NCBI GenBank assembly: GCA_031546825.1
Contig: JAVBJU010000019.1
Span: 1-64,000, forward strand
Reading direction: 5' to 3'
Length of the DNA stretch: 64,000 nt
Origin: Hohaiivirga sp031546825
Lineage (GTDB): Bacteria; Pseudomonadota; Alphaproteobacteria; Rhizobiales; Beijerinckiaceae
The translations under genes were made by a program, and so were the position numbers. Below, in pieces: positions 27,067-35,899 of the stretch. Position 1 is the first letter of the stretch. Each line of letters starts with the position of its first letter. The notes under the pieces were generated by a model. The model did not search any database. It was not told the DNA's origin and saw only the letters and a list, made by a program, of their open reading frames with translations.

Positions 27067-27222
27067 ATTTTTGTGCGAAACCTACGAAGTCAGCCCAGAG
27101 GCCCCAAACCCCACCGAAACAACGGCATATCGTATAACCATCCCCATCTCCCGGAATGGTGGGCGGCATCTACAGCAGCTTTTGAGAGCGCCGCAACAAA
27201 AAGCCATTGACGTCGATGGTTG

Positions 27223-28035
27223 TCAGGACGTTTTACGCCCGCTGCCCGTGCGGCCGGAGCTATCGGCAATCACCACTTCAACGCCGGTTTGTTTCAGCGC
27301 GTCGCGCGCGCTCGCCGGTAATCTGTCATCGGTGATGATGGCATCAAGGGCAGCGATGGGCACTGCGTTGAAAATTCCGACCTTGCCGTATTTGGTGGAG
27401 TCGCAGATCAGCACGCGCTTCGATGCCGCTTCAACGGCTGCTTTCTTGACCTGAACCTTGGCTTCGGTCGGGGTTGAAATGAAGCGGGCATTCCAGGACG
27501 ACGCCGAAAGAAAGGCGATGTCGATATTGAGGTTTTTGAGAAACTGGGTGGCACTGTCGCCAACGCAGGACTGATTCTCGCGCAACACCTGTCCACCAGT
27601 ATGAAACAGCAGGCATTCGGATTGCTGCATCAACAGGTTGACTACGGCGAAATCATTGCTCACCACCACGAGATCCGGCACGGAAGCCACGCGCGCGGCT
27701 AAGGCGAGCGAGGTGGTGCCTGCATCGAGATAAATCGACATACCCGCCGTCACACGTGACGCAGCCATGGTGGCGATGGCATCTTTCTCGTCATGCTGGA
27801 GCGAGCGTTTGACCAGATGCGACGGTTCGGAGGTGATCTTCTGGGTGAGTTGCACCCCGCCGGAAACCGAGAGAACACGCCCGTCCTCTTCAAGCTTCTG
27901 GATATCGCGACGCACCGTCATATGGGAGACTTGCAGCCATTCCATCAGTTCGGCGATGCTGAGAATACCGCGTTCCGCCAGTGCTGACAGAATGATCTGC
28001 TGCCGTTTTGCCGGTATCACGATGCGCTTCTCCAC
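27223..28035 (-). CDS. DeoR-family transcriptional regulator
   Basis: A 270-residue repressor-type protein. The N-terminal DeoR winged helix-turn-helix (RGILSIAELMEWLQVSHMTVRRD, a single HTH near residues 22-45) is followed by the SIS-like DeoRC sugar-phosphate sensor domain with YLDAGTTSLALA and the C-terminal AIITDDRLP. Such proteins sense phosphorylated intermediates; a tetronate phosphate is plausible here. It follows otnI by 7 nt, so it is the last gene of the otnK-otnC-otnI unit. Confidence 0.9.
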   Translation of the reverse strand: MEKRIVIPAKRQQIILSALAERGILSIAELMEWLQVSHMTVRRDIQKLEEDGRVLSVSGGVQLTQKITSEPSHLVKRSLQHDEKDAIATMAASRVTAGMSIYLDAGTTSLALAARVASVPDLVVVSNDFAVVNLLMQQSECLLFHTGGQVLRENQSCVGDSATQFLKNLNIDIAFLSASSWNARFISTPTEAKVQVKKAAVEAASKRVLICDSTKYGKVGIFNAVPIAALDAIITDDRLPASARDALKQTGVEVVIADSSGRTGSGRKTS

Positions 28036-28042
28036 AAACCTG

Positions 28043-28846
28043 TCAGCGAGAGGTAACCGGTTGTGGGTACTTTTTCAACCAGCTTAGTCCCCGCAGAGTT
28101 CCCGCACGCGGAATGTACTCACACCCGATCCAGTCGTTATAGCCGGCTGCAGCCAAGGCTTTGTAGATATGGGGAAAGTAAACTTCGCCGCTATCGGGCT
28201 CGCCACGATCCGGCACCGAAGCGATCTGGACATGCCCGATCCTTGAGCCGAGATTGTGAATGAGAACGGAAAGATCGCCGTTGGTGATCTGGGCATGGAA
28301 AATATCAAGCTGGACAAAGACATTGTCCCGGCCTGTTTCCTGCACCAGAGCCAAGGCGTCATATTGATTGGCTATGAAATAACCTGGCATATTGCGGTGA
28401 TTCAGGGATTCTATCTGGATCGAAATCCCGAACGGGGCCACCCTGTCAGCAGCCTGGCGGATATTGGCGAGCCAGAGGGCTTTCATGTCATCCCTGTTCG
28501 CTCTTTCCGGCATGATGCCCGACATCACGTGTATTTTTTTGCAATCCAGGGCGCGGGCATAGTCGAGCGCCGTCTCAACGCCGTCTCTGAACTCTTGCTC
28601 CCGGCCCGGAAGGATGGCGAGACCGCGCTCGCCGCCTTCCCAATCCCCCGCCGGAGCGTTGATCAGCGCCTGCACCAGTCCATTTTTCCGTACCCGCGCC
28701 GCAACTTCAGCTTTGTCGAAAGCGTAGGGAAAGAGAAATTCTACTGCGGAAAACCCGGCCTCCGCCGCCGCATCAATCCGTTCCAGAAACGGAAATTCCG
28801 TAAACAGCATGGTGAGATTGGCGGCGAATTTCGGGGTTTTCGTCAT
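28043..28846 (-). CDS. otnI: 2-oxo-tetronate isomerase (hydroxypyruvate-isomerase family)
   Basis: TIM-barrel sugar isomerase of the Hyi/OtnI family. In four-carbon sugar-acid catabolism OtnI converts 2-oxo-tetronate to 3-oxo-tetronate. The family stretches FAANLTMLFTEFPFLERI, IESLNHRNMPGYF, QLDIFHAQ and GCEYIP (metal-binding Glu/His/Asp) are visible. Its start overlaps the otnC stop by 4 nt (ATGA). Assignment as OtnI rather than hydroxypyruvate isomerase rests on the otnK/otnC neighbours. Confidence 0.88.
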   Translation of the reverse strand: MTKTPKFAANLTMLFTEFPFLERIDAAAEAGFSAVEFLFPYAFDKAEVAARVRKNGLVQALINAPAGDWEGGERGLAILPGREQEFRDGVETALDYARALDCKKIHVMSGIMPERANRDDMKALWLANIRQAADRVAPFGISIQIESLNHRNMPGYFIANQYDALALVQETGRDNVFVQLDIFHAQITNGDLSVLIHNLGSRIGHVQIASVPDRGEPDSGEVYFPHIYKALAAAGYNDWIGCEYIPRAGTLRGLSWLKKYPQPVTSR

Positions 28847-29466
28847 TTTTTCAACTCTGCAATCTGGTCTGGAGTGAGATAACGAACCGGGGATTGTTTC
28901 AAGATGAACAGCAGGCGCGCGGTCTCCTCAAGCTCCTCCGTGGCATTAACCGCCTCGGTCAAACTGCGCCCAAGCACAACCGGGCCATGGTTGGCCAACA
29001 GAAAGGCATCCGACTCATGGGCACGGTGCGCCAGTTCCTCGGCGATCTTGATGCTGCCCGGCTTGTGGTAAGGGATCAGCGGCATCTGGCCGACCTTCAT
29101 CACGTAATAGGGTGTGAAGGGGCGAATGATATCTTCCGGGTCGATGTTATCAAGGCAGGAGAGCGCGGTGAGATAGGTTGAATGCAGATGGACGATGGCA
29201 TTGCAATCGGGCCGCTTGCGGTAAAGCGCGAGGTGGAACGGGATTTCCTTGGACATCGCCGCGCCGCTCACCTGCTCACCGTCTATGGTGACTTTCGCAA
29301 GCGTATCGGCGTCTAACCTGCCGAGACAGGAATTTGTTGGCGTGGCCAAAATGGCTCCATCGGGCAAACGCACTGACAGATTGCCAGCGCTACCGACCGA
29401 ATAGCCGCGCGTGTAGAACGACGCTCCGAACGCAACCATCTCCCGGCGAAGCGTTTCCTCAGTCAT
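28843..29466 (-). CDS. otnC: 3-oxo-tetronate 4-phosphate decarboxylase (class II aldolase family)
   Basis: A 207-residue class II aldolase/adducin-fold enzyme. In the otn pathway it decarboxylates 3-oxo-tetronate 4-phosphate to dihydroxyacetone phosphate. GSAGNLSVRLPDG, TPTNSCLG, the zinc ligands VHLHSTYLTALS and LLANHGPVVLG are visible. It overlaps otnK by 8 nt and otnI by 4 nt, a tightly coupled operon. The ATG at 29466 is chosen; the longer frame enters otnK. Confidence 0.9.
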   Translation of the reverse strand: MTEETLRREMVAFGASFYTRGYSVGSAGNLSVRLPDGAILATPTNSCLGRLDADTLAKVTIDGEQVSGAAMSKEIPFHLALYRKRPDCNAIVHLHSTYLTALSCLDNIDPEDIIRPFTPYYVMKVGQMPLIPYHKPGSIKIAEELAHRAHESDAFLLANHGPVVLGRSLTEAVNATEELEETARLLFILKQSPVRYLTPDQIAELKK

Positions 29467-30739
29467 GATTATTTCCCTTCCGCAAGGAAGCCTGTGCCTC
29501 GAAGAAGAAGCGTTCATTGCCGAAATTACCGGATTTCAATGCCAGCGACAGCGGCGCATCAACCGCCCGAACCCATGGCACGCCCGGCGCAATTTGCGGG
29601 CCGATGTGAAACCCGCGAATACCGAGGCTTTGCACCACGACGCCAGAGGTCTCACCGCCGGCGACGATGAAGTGATCAAACCCCGCCCGCGCCAGCAGCG
29701 GCGCAAGGCGGTGGAAGAAAGCCTCGACGGCGGCACTTGCTTCCGCAGCGCCATATTTTTCCTGAATGGCCCGCAGGCGCTCGGGATCAGCAGTTGCGAA
29801 CACCAGCGGTGCAAGCGCCTCACCCGAATGCTGGATCAGCCACGCACAAACCTTTTCCGCATAAGCAGGTCCATCGGACAAACAGGTTTCCACATCGAGC
29901 GCCATGGAAGGGGCCTCGGCGCGATAGGTCGCGACCTGGGCATTGGTCATGACCGAGCACGAACCGGAGAGCACCACGGCGCGACCGCCCGGCGGTGTCC
30001 CCGCCGAGGCAGCGCCCTTGTCCTGCTGCGATTTCCCCGCTTTCAGCGTGCGCGCAATGCCCGCGCCGAGGCCGGATCCACCGGTGACCAGGGCCATGCC
30101 TTGAACCGCGCGGCCAATGGCATCGAGATGCCGGTCATTGAGCGTGTCGAAAACCGCGTAGCGTTTGCCCGCAGCCTTGAGGGCAGACAGCGCCGTCGCA
30201 ACCGCCGCGTCCCCGGCATCGAGCACCGCAGCACTGATATTCCCGGCCTGACCCGCGCTTTGCATTTCCATGAGGCGCATGAGATTGGCGTCGCGCATCG
30301 GCGTGATCGGGTGATCGCGCATTCCCGATTCATCAAGCGGGACATCGCCAACGAACAGGTAGCCCTTATAGACCGTGCGACCGTTCACCGGCAGCGCCGG
30401 GCAGATGATGGTGAAATCCTGACCAAGCTCCGCCAGCAGCGCATCCGTCACCGGGCCGATATTGCCCTTCTCGGTGCTGTCGAAGGTCGAGCAGTATTTG
30501 AATAAAATCTGTTCGCAGCCCTTCGCTTTCAGCCAGCGCGCAGCGGCAACAGACAGGGCAACAGCCTCAGATGGGGGGCTGGACCTGCTCTTGAGGCTGA
30601 TCACAACCGCTTCGGCGTCCAAAGCCGCATCGCTTTCAGGCACGCCAATCATCTGTATGGCGGACAGGCCGTTCTCGACGAGAAAGCCAGCAATGTCGGT
30701 TGCCCCGGTAAAATCGTCCGCTATCACACCAAGACGCAT
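29459..30739 (-). CDS. otnK: 3-oxo-tetronate kinase (DUF1537 family)
   Basis: ATP-dependent four-carbon acid sugar kinase, 426 residues. N-terminal RLGVIADDFTGATDIAGFL and C-terminal FIVAGGETSGVVVQSLGI are the two signature regions of the DUF1537 (OtnK/DtnK) kinases, along with CPALPVNGRTVY in the middle. It phosphorylates 3-oxo-tetronate for OtnC. ATG codons at 30742 and 30739 are adjacent; GGAG is better spaced for 30739. It is the first gene of the otn unit, with phased repeats upstream. Confidence 0.9.
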   Translation of the reverse strand: MRLGVIADDFTGATDIAGFLVENGLSAIQMIGVPESDAALDAEAVVISLKSRSSPPSEAVALSVAAARWLKAKGCEQILFKYCSTFDSTEKGNIGPVTDALLAELGQDFTIICPALPVNGRTVYKGYLFVGDVPLDESGMRDHPITPMRDANLMRLMEMQSAGQAGNISAAVLDAGDAAVATALSALKAAGKRYAVFDTLNDRHLDAIGRAVQGMALVTGGSGLGAGIARTLKAGKSQQDKGAASAGTPPGGRAVVLSGSCSVMTNAQVATYRAEAPSMALDVETCLSDGPAYAEKVCAWLIQHSGEALAPLVFATADPERLRAIQEKYGAAEASAAVEAFFHRLAPLLARAGFDHFIVAGGETSGVVVQSLGIRGFHIGPQIAPGVPWVRAVDAPLSLALKSGNFGNERFFFEAQASLRKGNNHD

Positions 30740-30852
30740 CATTCTTCTCCGCCAGCAACATTTCGGAGCTCCAGCAACTCATAATTGCACCGCTGTCGTG
30801 TTCCGATTTGAGAACAGGCAAGGTGCCTCAGAGAGCTTCCGGAAAAGGCTTC

Positions 30853-30875
30853 ATTCTCTTGTTAAAAAAGAGAAT
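30853..30875. promoter_or_regulatory. Perfect 8-bp inverted repeat upstream of otnK
   Basis: ATTCTCTT and AAGAGAAT flank a 7-bp spacer that contains TTAAA. It lies 114 bp before the otnK start. It may be a second operator or a catabolite-control site; no T run makes it a convincing terminator. Confidence 0.35.
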
Positions 30876-30940
30876 TAGCCCCAACTCCCATAAACCCGAT
30901 CACCATCATAGAGGGTTTGATTACGGAGAGAAAGAGTTAA

Positions 30941-30967
30941 ATGTTAAAAAATGTTATATTCTGTTTA
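30941..30967. promoter_or_regulatory. Phased TGTT repeats upstream of otnK
   Basis: TGTT occurs at 30942, 30952 and 30962, exactly 10 bp apart, within an AT-rich stretch about 200 bp before otnK and just after the hrcA stop. The element matches the one before dctP and is the kind of tandem site DeoR-family repressors use. Confidence 0.5.
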
Positions 30968-30983
30968 TTGGTTCTGGTGCCGC

Positions 30984-32072
30984 TCAACCCCGGCTCAGCA
31001 CCCGGGAAACGACCTGCGCGGTGTAGTCTACCATCGGCACGATGCGCGAGTAATTCAGACGGGTCGGGCCAATGATGCCAAGGACACCGACGATCTTCTG
31101 CGAGCTGTCGCGAAATGGTGCGGCGACCAGCGAGGAGCCCGAGAGCGAAAACAGCTTGTTTTCCGAGCCGATGAAGATGCGGACACCCTCCCCCTGTTCG
31201 GCACGGCCAAGAAGGTCGATCACATCGGTTTTGCTTTCGAGATCGGCGAACAACAAGCGTAACCGCTCCAGATCTTCGGCGGCGTGCATGTCCTCGAGCA
31301 GATTGGCCTGCCCGCGCACAATAAGCTGGCGCTCATTAGTGGAATCAACCGAGGTGGCGAGGCCGAGCCTGACGAGTTTAGCGGTCAGCTCGTCCAGCTC
31401 ATGCTCAATGGCATCCTGGCTTTGCTGGATTTCAGAACGGACCTCGGCGAGCGTCCGGCCCCGGATACGGTTGGAGAGGTAATTACCGGCCTCAACCAAA
31501 ACGGAAGCGGGCAACCCCGGTGGCAGTTCGAGGATGCGGTTTTCAACCGCACCGTCTTCGCTCACCAGAATGACCAGAGCGCGTGTGGGTTCCAGCCGCA
31601 CAAATTCGATGTGTTTCAGCGGCGCATTGGCCTTGGTCGCCACCACCACACCCGCACCCCGCGACAAGCCGGATAATAATGTCGAGGCCTCGGAAAGCGC
31701 GGTCTCAAAGGTATGGCCGGAGGCGGCGGCACGCACTTGCGCCTCAATGCGGTTACGTTCTTCGGAAGAAACGTCGCCAATTTCCAGCATCGAATCAACG
31801 AAGAAGCGCAACCCCGCCTCGGTCGGCAGACGACCGGCGCTGGTGTGGGGCGCATAGATCAAACCAGCAGCTTCGAGATCGGACATCACATTGCGGATTG
31901 AGGCGGGCGACAAAGCCATCGGTAAAATGCGCGACAGATTGCGTGAACCCACTGGTTCGCCAGTGGTGATGTAGCTTTCCACCAAGCGCTTGAAAATTTC
32001 ACGCGAACGCTCGTTAAGGTCGCCGAAGCCAGGCATGGCGGACGCAAGGATGGAGAGAGGGTGCGATTTCAT
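30984..32072 (-). CDS. hrcA: Heat-inducible transcription repressor HrcA
   Basis: Winged-helix repressor that binds CIRCE elements before groESL/dnaK genes and is stabilised by GroEL. The N-terminal DLNERSREIFKRLVESYITTGEPVGSR and SPASIRNVMSDLE regions and the GAF-like C-terminal region are present; 362 residues is normal. No CIRCE sequence is visible in its own upstream region, and grpE/dnaK are not adjacent on this side. It is divergent from rph, as in many alphaproteobacteria. The ATG at 32072 lacks a clear ribosome site; ATG 32036 is an alternative. Confidence 0.92.
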   Translation of the reverse strand: MKSHPLSILASAMPGFGDLNERSREIFKRLVESYITTGEPVGSRNLSRILPMALSPASIRNVMSDLEAAGLIYAPHTSAGRLPTEAGLRFFVDSMLEIGDVSSEERNRIEAQVRAAASGHTFETALSEASTLLSGLSRGAGVVVATKANAPLKHIEFVRLEPTRALVILVSEDGAVENRILELPPGLPASVLVEAGNYLSNRIRGRTLAEVRSEIQQSQDAIEHELDELTAKLVRLGLATSVDSTNERQLIVRGQANLLEDMHAAEDLERLRLLFADLESKTDVIDLLGRAEQGEGVRIFIGSENKLFSLSGSSLVAAPFRDSSQKIVGVLGIIGPTRLNYSRIVPMVDYTAQVVSRVLSRG

Positions 32073-32095
32073 GGGGAGTAGAATAATGCGCCGCG

Positions 32096-32119
32096 CCGAA
32101 AAGTGTAAGCGCTTTTCGG
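32096..32119. promoter_or_regulatory. Inverted repeat just upstream of hrcA
   Basis: CCGAAAAGTG and CGCTTTTCGG form 10-bp arms with one mismatch around a 4-nt centre, 24 bp upstream of the hrcA start. It could be an operator or a leader stem-loop. It does not match CIRCE (TTAGCACTC-N9-GAGTGCTAA). Confidence 0.4.
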
Positions 32120-32252
32120 AAAAAGCCCGCCGCATTCTCGCGAACCGGTGCGTTATTATGGGAAAACACTCCCGTCAGCCTCGGCGCATTGGCTTGCCCC
32201 ACGCGGCGGCTCGGCGTATGAGGCATTTGTCCCAACTATGAAAGCAATCCCC

Positions 32253-32969
32253 ATGCGGCCCTCCAAACGTAATCCCGACCAGATGCGCCCTGTCACCATT
32301 GAGCGCAATGTCGCCCGTTATGCCGAGGGCTCTTGCCTGATTTCCTTTGGCGACACTAAGGTTTTGTGCACGGCTTCGCTTGAAGAAAAGGCGCCGCCGT
32401 GGCTGCGTGGGCAGGGCCGTGGCTGGGTCACCGCCGAATATTCCATGCTGCCGCGCGCCACCCATGAGCGCACCCGCCGCGAAGTCAACAGCGGCAAGCC
32501 TTCTGGCCGCACCCAGGAAATTCAGCGCCTGATTGGCCGTTCATTACGCGCCGTTACCAATCTGCCCGCCATTGGCGAACGCCAGATCACCCTCGATTGC
32601 GATGTGATCCAGGCCGACGGCGGCACCCGCACTGCCTCCATCACCGGCGCGTGGATTGCCCTCAATGATTGCTTCCAGTGGATGCAGTCACGCTCCATCA
32701 TCTCGGTGAACCCGCTGCGTGAGCACGTCGCCGCCATTTCCTGCGGCATCTTTCAAGGCACGCCGGTGCTTGATCTTGATTACGCGGAAGATTCGAAAGC
32801 CGAAACCGATGCCAATTTCGTCGTCACCGGTTCGGGCGGCCTTGTCGAAATTCAGGGCACCGCCGAGGGCAAGCCGTTCTCCGAGGAAGAATTCCTGGAA
32901 CTGCTGAAGCTGGCAAAGTCGGGCACCGCTCATCTCATCGAATTGCAGAAGCAGGCATTGGCAGGCTAA
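32253..32969 (+). CDS. rph: Ribonuclease PH
   Basis: Phosphorolytic 3' exoribonuclease that trims tRNA precursors. MRPSKRNPDQMRPVTIERN, SFGDTKVLCTASLEE, GRTQEIQRLIGRSLRA, DCDVIQADGGTRTASI and the phosphate-binding region are present. The ATG at 32253 gives exactly 238 residues, the family's standard length, with GAAAG 8 nt upstream; ATG 32238 would add five residues. It is followed 4 nt later by rdgB. Confidence 0.95.
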   Translation: MRPSKRNPDQMRPVTIERNVARYAEGSCLISFGDTKVLCTASLEEKAPPWLRGQGRGWVTAEYSMLPRATHERTRREVNSGKPSGRTQEIQRLIGRSLRAVTNLPAIGERQITLDCDVIQADGGTRTASITGAWIALNDCFQWMQSRSIISVNPLREHVAAISCGIFQGTPVLDLDYAEDSKAETDANFVVTGSGGLVEIQGTAEGKPFSEEEFLELLKLAKSGTAHLIELQKQALAG

Positions 32970-32973
32970 ACCC

Positions 32974-33615
32974 ATGACCACCCGCACGCCGCGCAAGCTC
33001 ACGGGCGATGTTGTTATCGCCACCCACAATGCCGGGAAGCTGGCCGAGATTAATGATATTCTCGGCCCGTTCGGGCTGAAGGCGCGTTCGGCTGCCGATC
33101 ATGGACTGCCGGAGCCGGTCGAGAACGGCTTCATGTTCTCGGAAAACGCGGCAATCAAGGCCCATGCGGCAGCGAAAGCCACCGGCTTGCCCGCCATTGC
33201 TGACGATTCCGGCCTCTGCGTCGATGCGCTCGACGGTGCGCCGGGCCTCTTCACCGCCGATTGGTGTGGAAATCCGCGCAACTACGCCGCCGCCATGCAG
33301 CGGGTGCAGGATGAGCTTTCCCGCCGCAACGCCGAAAACCGCCATGCGCACTTCACCTGCGCCATCGTTGTCGCCTGGCCGGATGGACATGAAGAACTGT
33401 TTGAAGGCCGGGTTTTTGGCGCGTTCGTTCATCCTCCACGCGGGCCGTCGGGCTTTGGCTACGACCCCTGCTTCCTCCCGGATGGTTTCGATAAAACCTT
33501 CGGTGAAATGACCGGTGCGGAAAAAAATGGCATCGACTGGAAGTCAACGCCGCCCAAAGCACTGTCGCACCGGGCAAGGGCGCTGGTGGCCTTCGTTGAA
33601 GGGTGCCTTAAATAA
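32974..33615 (+). CDS. rdgB: XTP/dITP diphosphatase (RdgB/HAM1)
   Basis: Housecleaning pyrophosphatase that removes non-canonical purine triphosphates. IATHNAGKLAEI, the catalytic ADDSGLCVDALDGAPGL stretch and GPSGFGYDPCFLP are signature motifs. It lies in the rph-rdgB-hemW operon, the common alphaproteobacterial order, with a 4-nt gap to rph. Confidence 0.95.
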   Translation: MTTRTPRKLTGDVVIATHNAGKLAEINDILGPFGLKARSAADHGLPEPVENGFMFSENAAIKAHAAAKATGLPAIADDSGLCVDALDGAPGLFTADWCGNPRNYAAAMQRVQDELSRRNAENRHAHFTCAIVVAWPDGHEELFEGRVFGAFVHPPRGPSGFGYDPCFLPDGFDKTFGEMTGAEKNGIDWKSTPPKALSHRARALVAFVEGCLK

Positions 33616-33671
33616 GTCGCGCGGAATGGGTACGGGACAATCTCAATCCCCCGCCGCGCCGAGGACATGAG

Positions 33672-34838
33672 TTGATCGACCACCCAACCTTCGACGCCGG
33701 TTTTGGCATTTACGTGCATTGGCCATTCTGCGCTTCGAAATGCCCCTATTGCGATTTCAACAGCCATGTGCGCCATAAGCCGGTCGATCAGGCGCGTTAC
33801 GTTGCGGCGCTCAAGCGCGAGATGCAGCATATGGCCGCCCTCGGCAACACGCGCCCGGCAACCAGCATTTTCTTCGGCGGCGGCACGCCCTCTCTGATGG
33901 AACCGCAAATGGTTGGTGCGGTGCTTGACGCCATTGCCGAAATCTACGGCATCGAAGCAAATGCCGAAATCACGCTTGAAGCCAACCCGACCAGCGTCGA
34001 AGCCGAGCGCTTCGCCGGGTTCCGCACAGCGGGCATCAACCGGGTGTCGCTCGGCGTTCAGGCATTGAATGATGCCGATCTCAAACGGCTCGGGCGGATG
34101 CATACGGCAGATGAGGCGCTGGCCGCGGTCAAGATTGCTGAAAAGCATTTTGAGCGCTTTTCCTTCGACCTGATTTACGCCCGCCCCGGCCATACCCCGG
34201 AAGCGTGGAAAGCCGAGCTTGAATGGGCGCTGTCACATGCGGTCGAGCATCTGTCGCTCTACCAGCTCACCATTGAACCCGGCACCTGGTTTCAGCGTTT
34301 GTTTGATGCCGGCAAAATCACCGTGCCGGACGACGATATTGCCCGCGCCCTCTATGACGTGACGCAAGAGGTTTGCACGCATGCGGGCCTTCCGGCCTAC
34401 GAGGTCTCAAACCACGCCCGTCCCGGCGCGGAATCGCGGCACAATCTCGTCTATTGGCGCTATGGCGAATATGTCGGCGTTGGCGCGGGTGCCCATGGGC
34501 GGCTGATGACGCCTGAGGGAAGGCTCGCCACCTCAACCGAGAAATCACCGGAAGCATGGCTTGAACATGTCGAAGCCCGTGGCCACGGCATCATCGAAAC
34601 CGAATTGCTCAATGCCGAAAATCAGGGCGATGAATATCTTTTGATGGGCCTGCGCCTCATGGAAGGCATCGACCTCGTCCGCCATGCCGAGCTTTCGGGA
34701 AAGATGCTTTCAAGCGCCCGCATTGACACACTGGCTGAACAGGGTTTGCTGGAGAAGCACGGCAATCGCATCATCGCCGTGCCACGGCAACACTTTGCCG
34801 TGCTCAATCATATCATCGGTGAGTTGGCCGCCGGATAA
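33672..34838 (+). CDS. hemW: Radical SAM protein HemW (haem chaperone)
   Basis: A 388-residue radical SAM protein related to HemN. The 4Fe-4S motif CASKCPYC (Cys20, Cys24, Cys27) lacks the further HemN-specific residues, so it fits HemW, a haem-binding insertion factor, rather than coproporphyrinogen oxidase. FFGGGTPSL and the C-terminal HemN domain are visible. The start is TTG at 33672 with GAGGA 6 nt upstream; no ATG lies before the conserved YVHWPFC. Confidence 0.92.
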   Translation: MIDHPTFDAGFGIYVHWPFCASKCPYCDFNSHVRHKPVDQARYVAALKREMQHMAALGNTRPATSIFFGGGTPSLMEPQMVGAVLDAIAEIYGIEANAEITLEANPTSVEAERFAGFRTAGINRVSLGVQALNDADLKRLGRMHTADEALAAVKIAEKHFERFSFDLIYARPGHTPEAWKAELEWALSHAVEHLSLYQLTIEPGTWFQRLFDAGKITVPDDDIARALYDVTQEVCTHAGLPAYEVSNHARPGAESRHNLVYWRYGEYVGVGAGAHGRLMTPEGRLATSTEKSPEAWLEHVEARGHGIIETELLNAENQGDEYLLMGLRLMEGIDLVRHAELSGKMLSSARIDTLAEQGLLEKHGNRIIAVPRQHFAVLNHIIGELAAG

Positions 34839-34847
34839 TTTAGGGAG

Positions 34848-35858
34848 GTGCACTTGCGCCGCATATTGCGTTTTCTGCTCACTATGGTTCTGGCAATGGT
34901 CGTGGCCCTCCTCACCTTATGGGCGGCGATGGCGCTGTGGTATCGCTTTCCTCTGCCCAATCCGGGGCCAATGCTGGCGGCGGGCGCGTTCGCGCTGATC
35001 GGCCTTACGACGATAATCGCCCTCTTCCGGCGTATGAGTATTCTGCGGCTCATCCCCTTTTGTGTGGCGTTCGGGGCCCTCGCCCTCTGGTGGGGCACGA
35101 TCAAACCGCCGAGCGAAGCGAACTGGGCACCGGATGTCGCGCGGCAAGTCACTGGCACCGTTGAAGGCGACACCTTAACCCTGACCAATCTGCGCAATTT
35201 CGACTGGGGCACAGATAACAAACCGGCAACCGAGAGGTGGGAAACTCGGAGCTATGACCTCACCAAGCTGAAAAGCCTCGACATCTTCCTCTCCTACTGG
35301 GGCGGACCAGAAATGGCGCATGTCATTGTGAGCTTCGGCTTTGACGGCGGCGCGCAATTGGCGTGGTCCATCGAAGTTCGTCGCAGCATGGGCGGCGAGT
35401 TTTCCCCCATTAGCGATCTGTTCAAAAGCAACCCGCTCGTCATTATTGCCGCAGATGAGCGCGATGTCGTCGGCGTGCGCTCCGGTGTGCGCGATGAGGA
35501 TGTCCATCTCTACCGCCTCAAAACACCACCAGAACCCGCGCGAAAAATGCTGCTGGAATAAGTGCGGGACGCCAACAGGCTGGCGCAAAAGCCGCATTTC
35601 TACAATTCCATCACCACCAACTGCACCACCACTGTCATCCGCATGGCGCGCGCCGTGGGCGACACCATCCCCTTCGACTGGCGTCTCATCGTCAACGGCT
35701 ACCTGCCCGATTACATGTATGCACGCGGCGGCCTCGGCACGAAAATGACACTGGCGGAAGCAAGGGAGCGCTCGCGCATCGGCAAAACGCCGATCCCTGC
35801 CTGGACGGATTTCTCGGAGCGGATCAGGGTGGCGCGGCCGGTGGCCGAGGGGCGGTAG
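34848..35858 (+). pseudogene. DUF4105 membrane protein interrupted by an in-frame stop
   Basis: The first part (237 codons) encodes about three N-terminal hydrophobic segments and the DUF4105 domain (NFDWGTDNKPATERWETRSYD, FLSYWGGPEMAHVIVSF). TAA at 35559-35561 ends it after MLLE. The same frame then continues at once for 98 codons with the missing C-terminal part of the family (RDANRLAQKPHFYNSITTNCTT and WRLIVNGYLPDYMY). Related proteins usually read an aromatic residue (LLEY) here, so a TAC/TAT-to-TAA change is the simplest explanation. The gene starts GTG 34848 with GGGAGG upstream, ten bases after hemW. It could be a true nonsense mutation, readthrough, or a sequencing error. Confidence 0.8.
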
Positions 35859-35899
35859 CTTGCGATCAACTTCCTAAACAGCGACGAGGTGGCTCGGGC

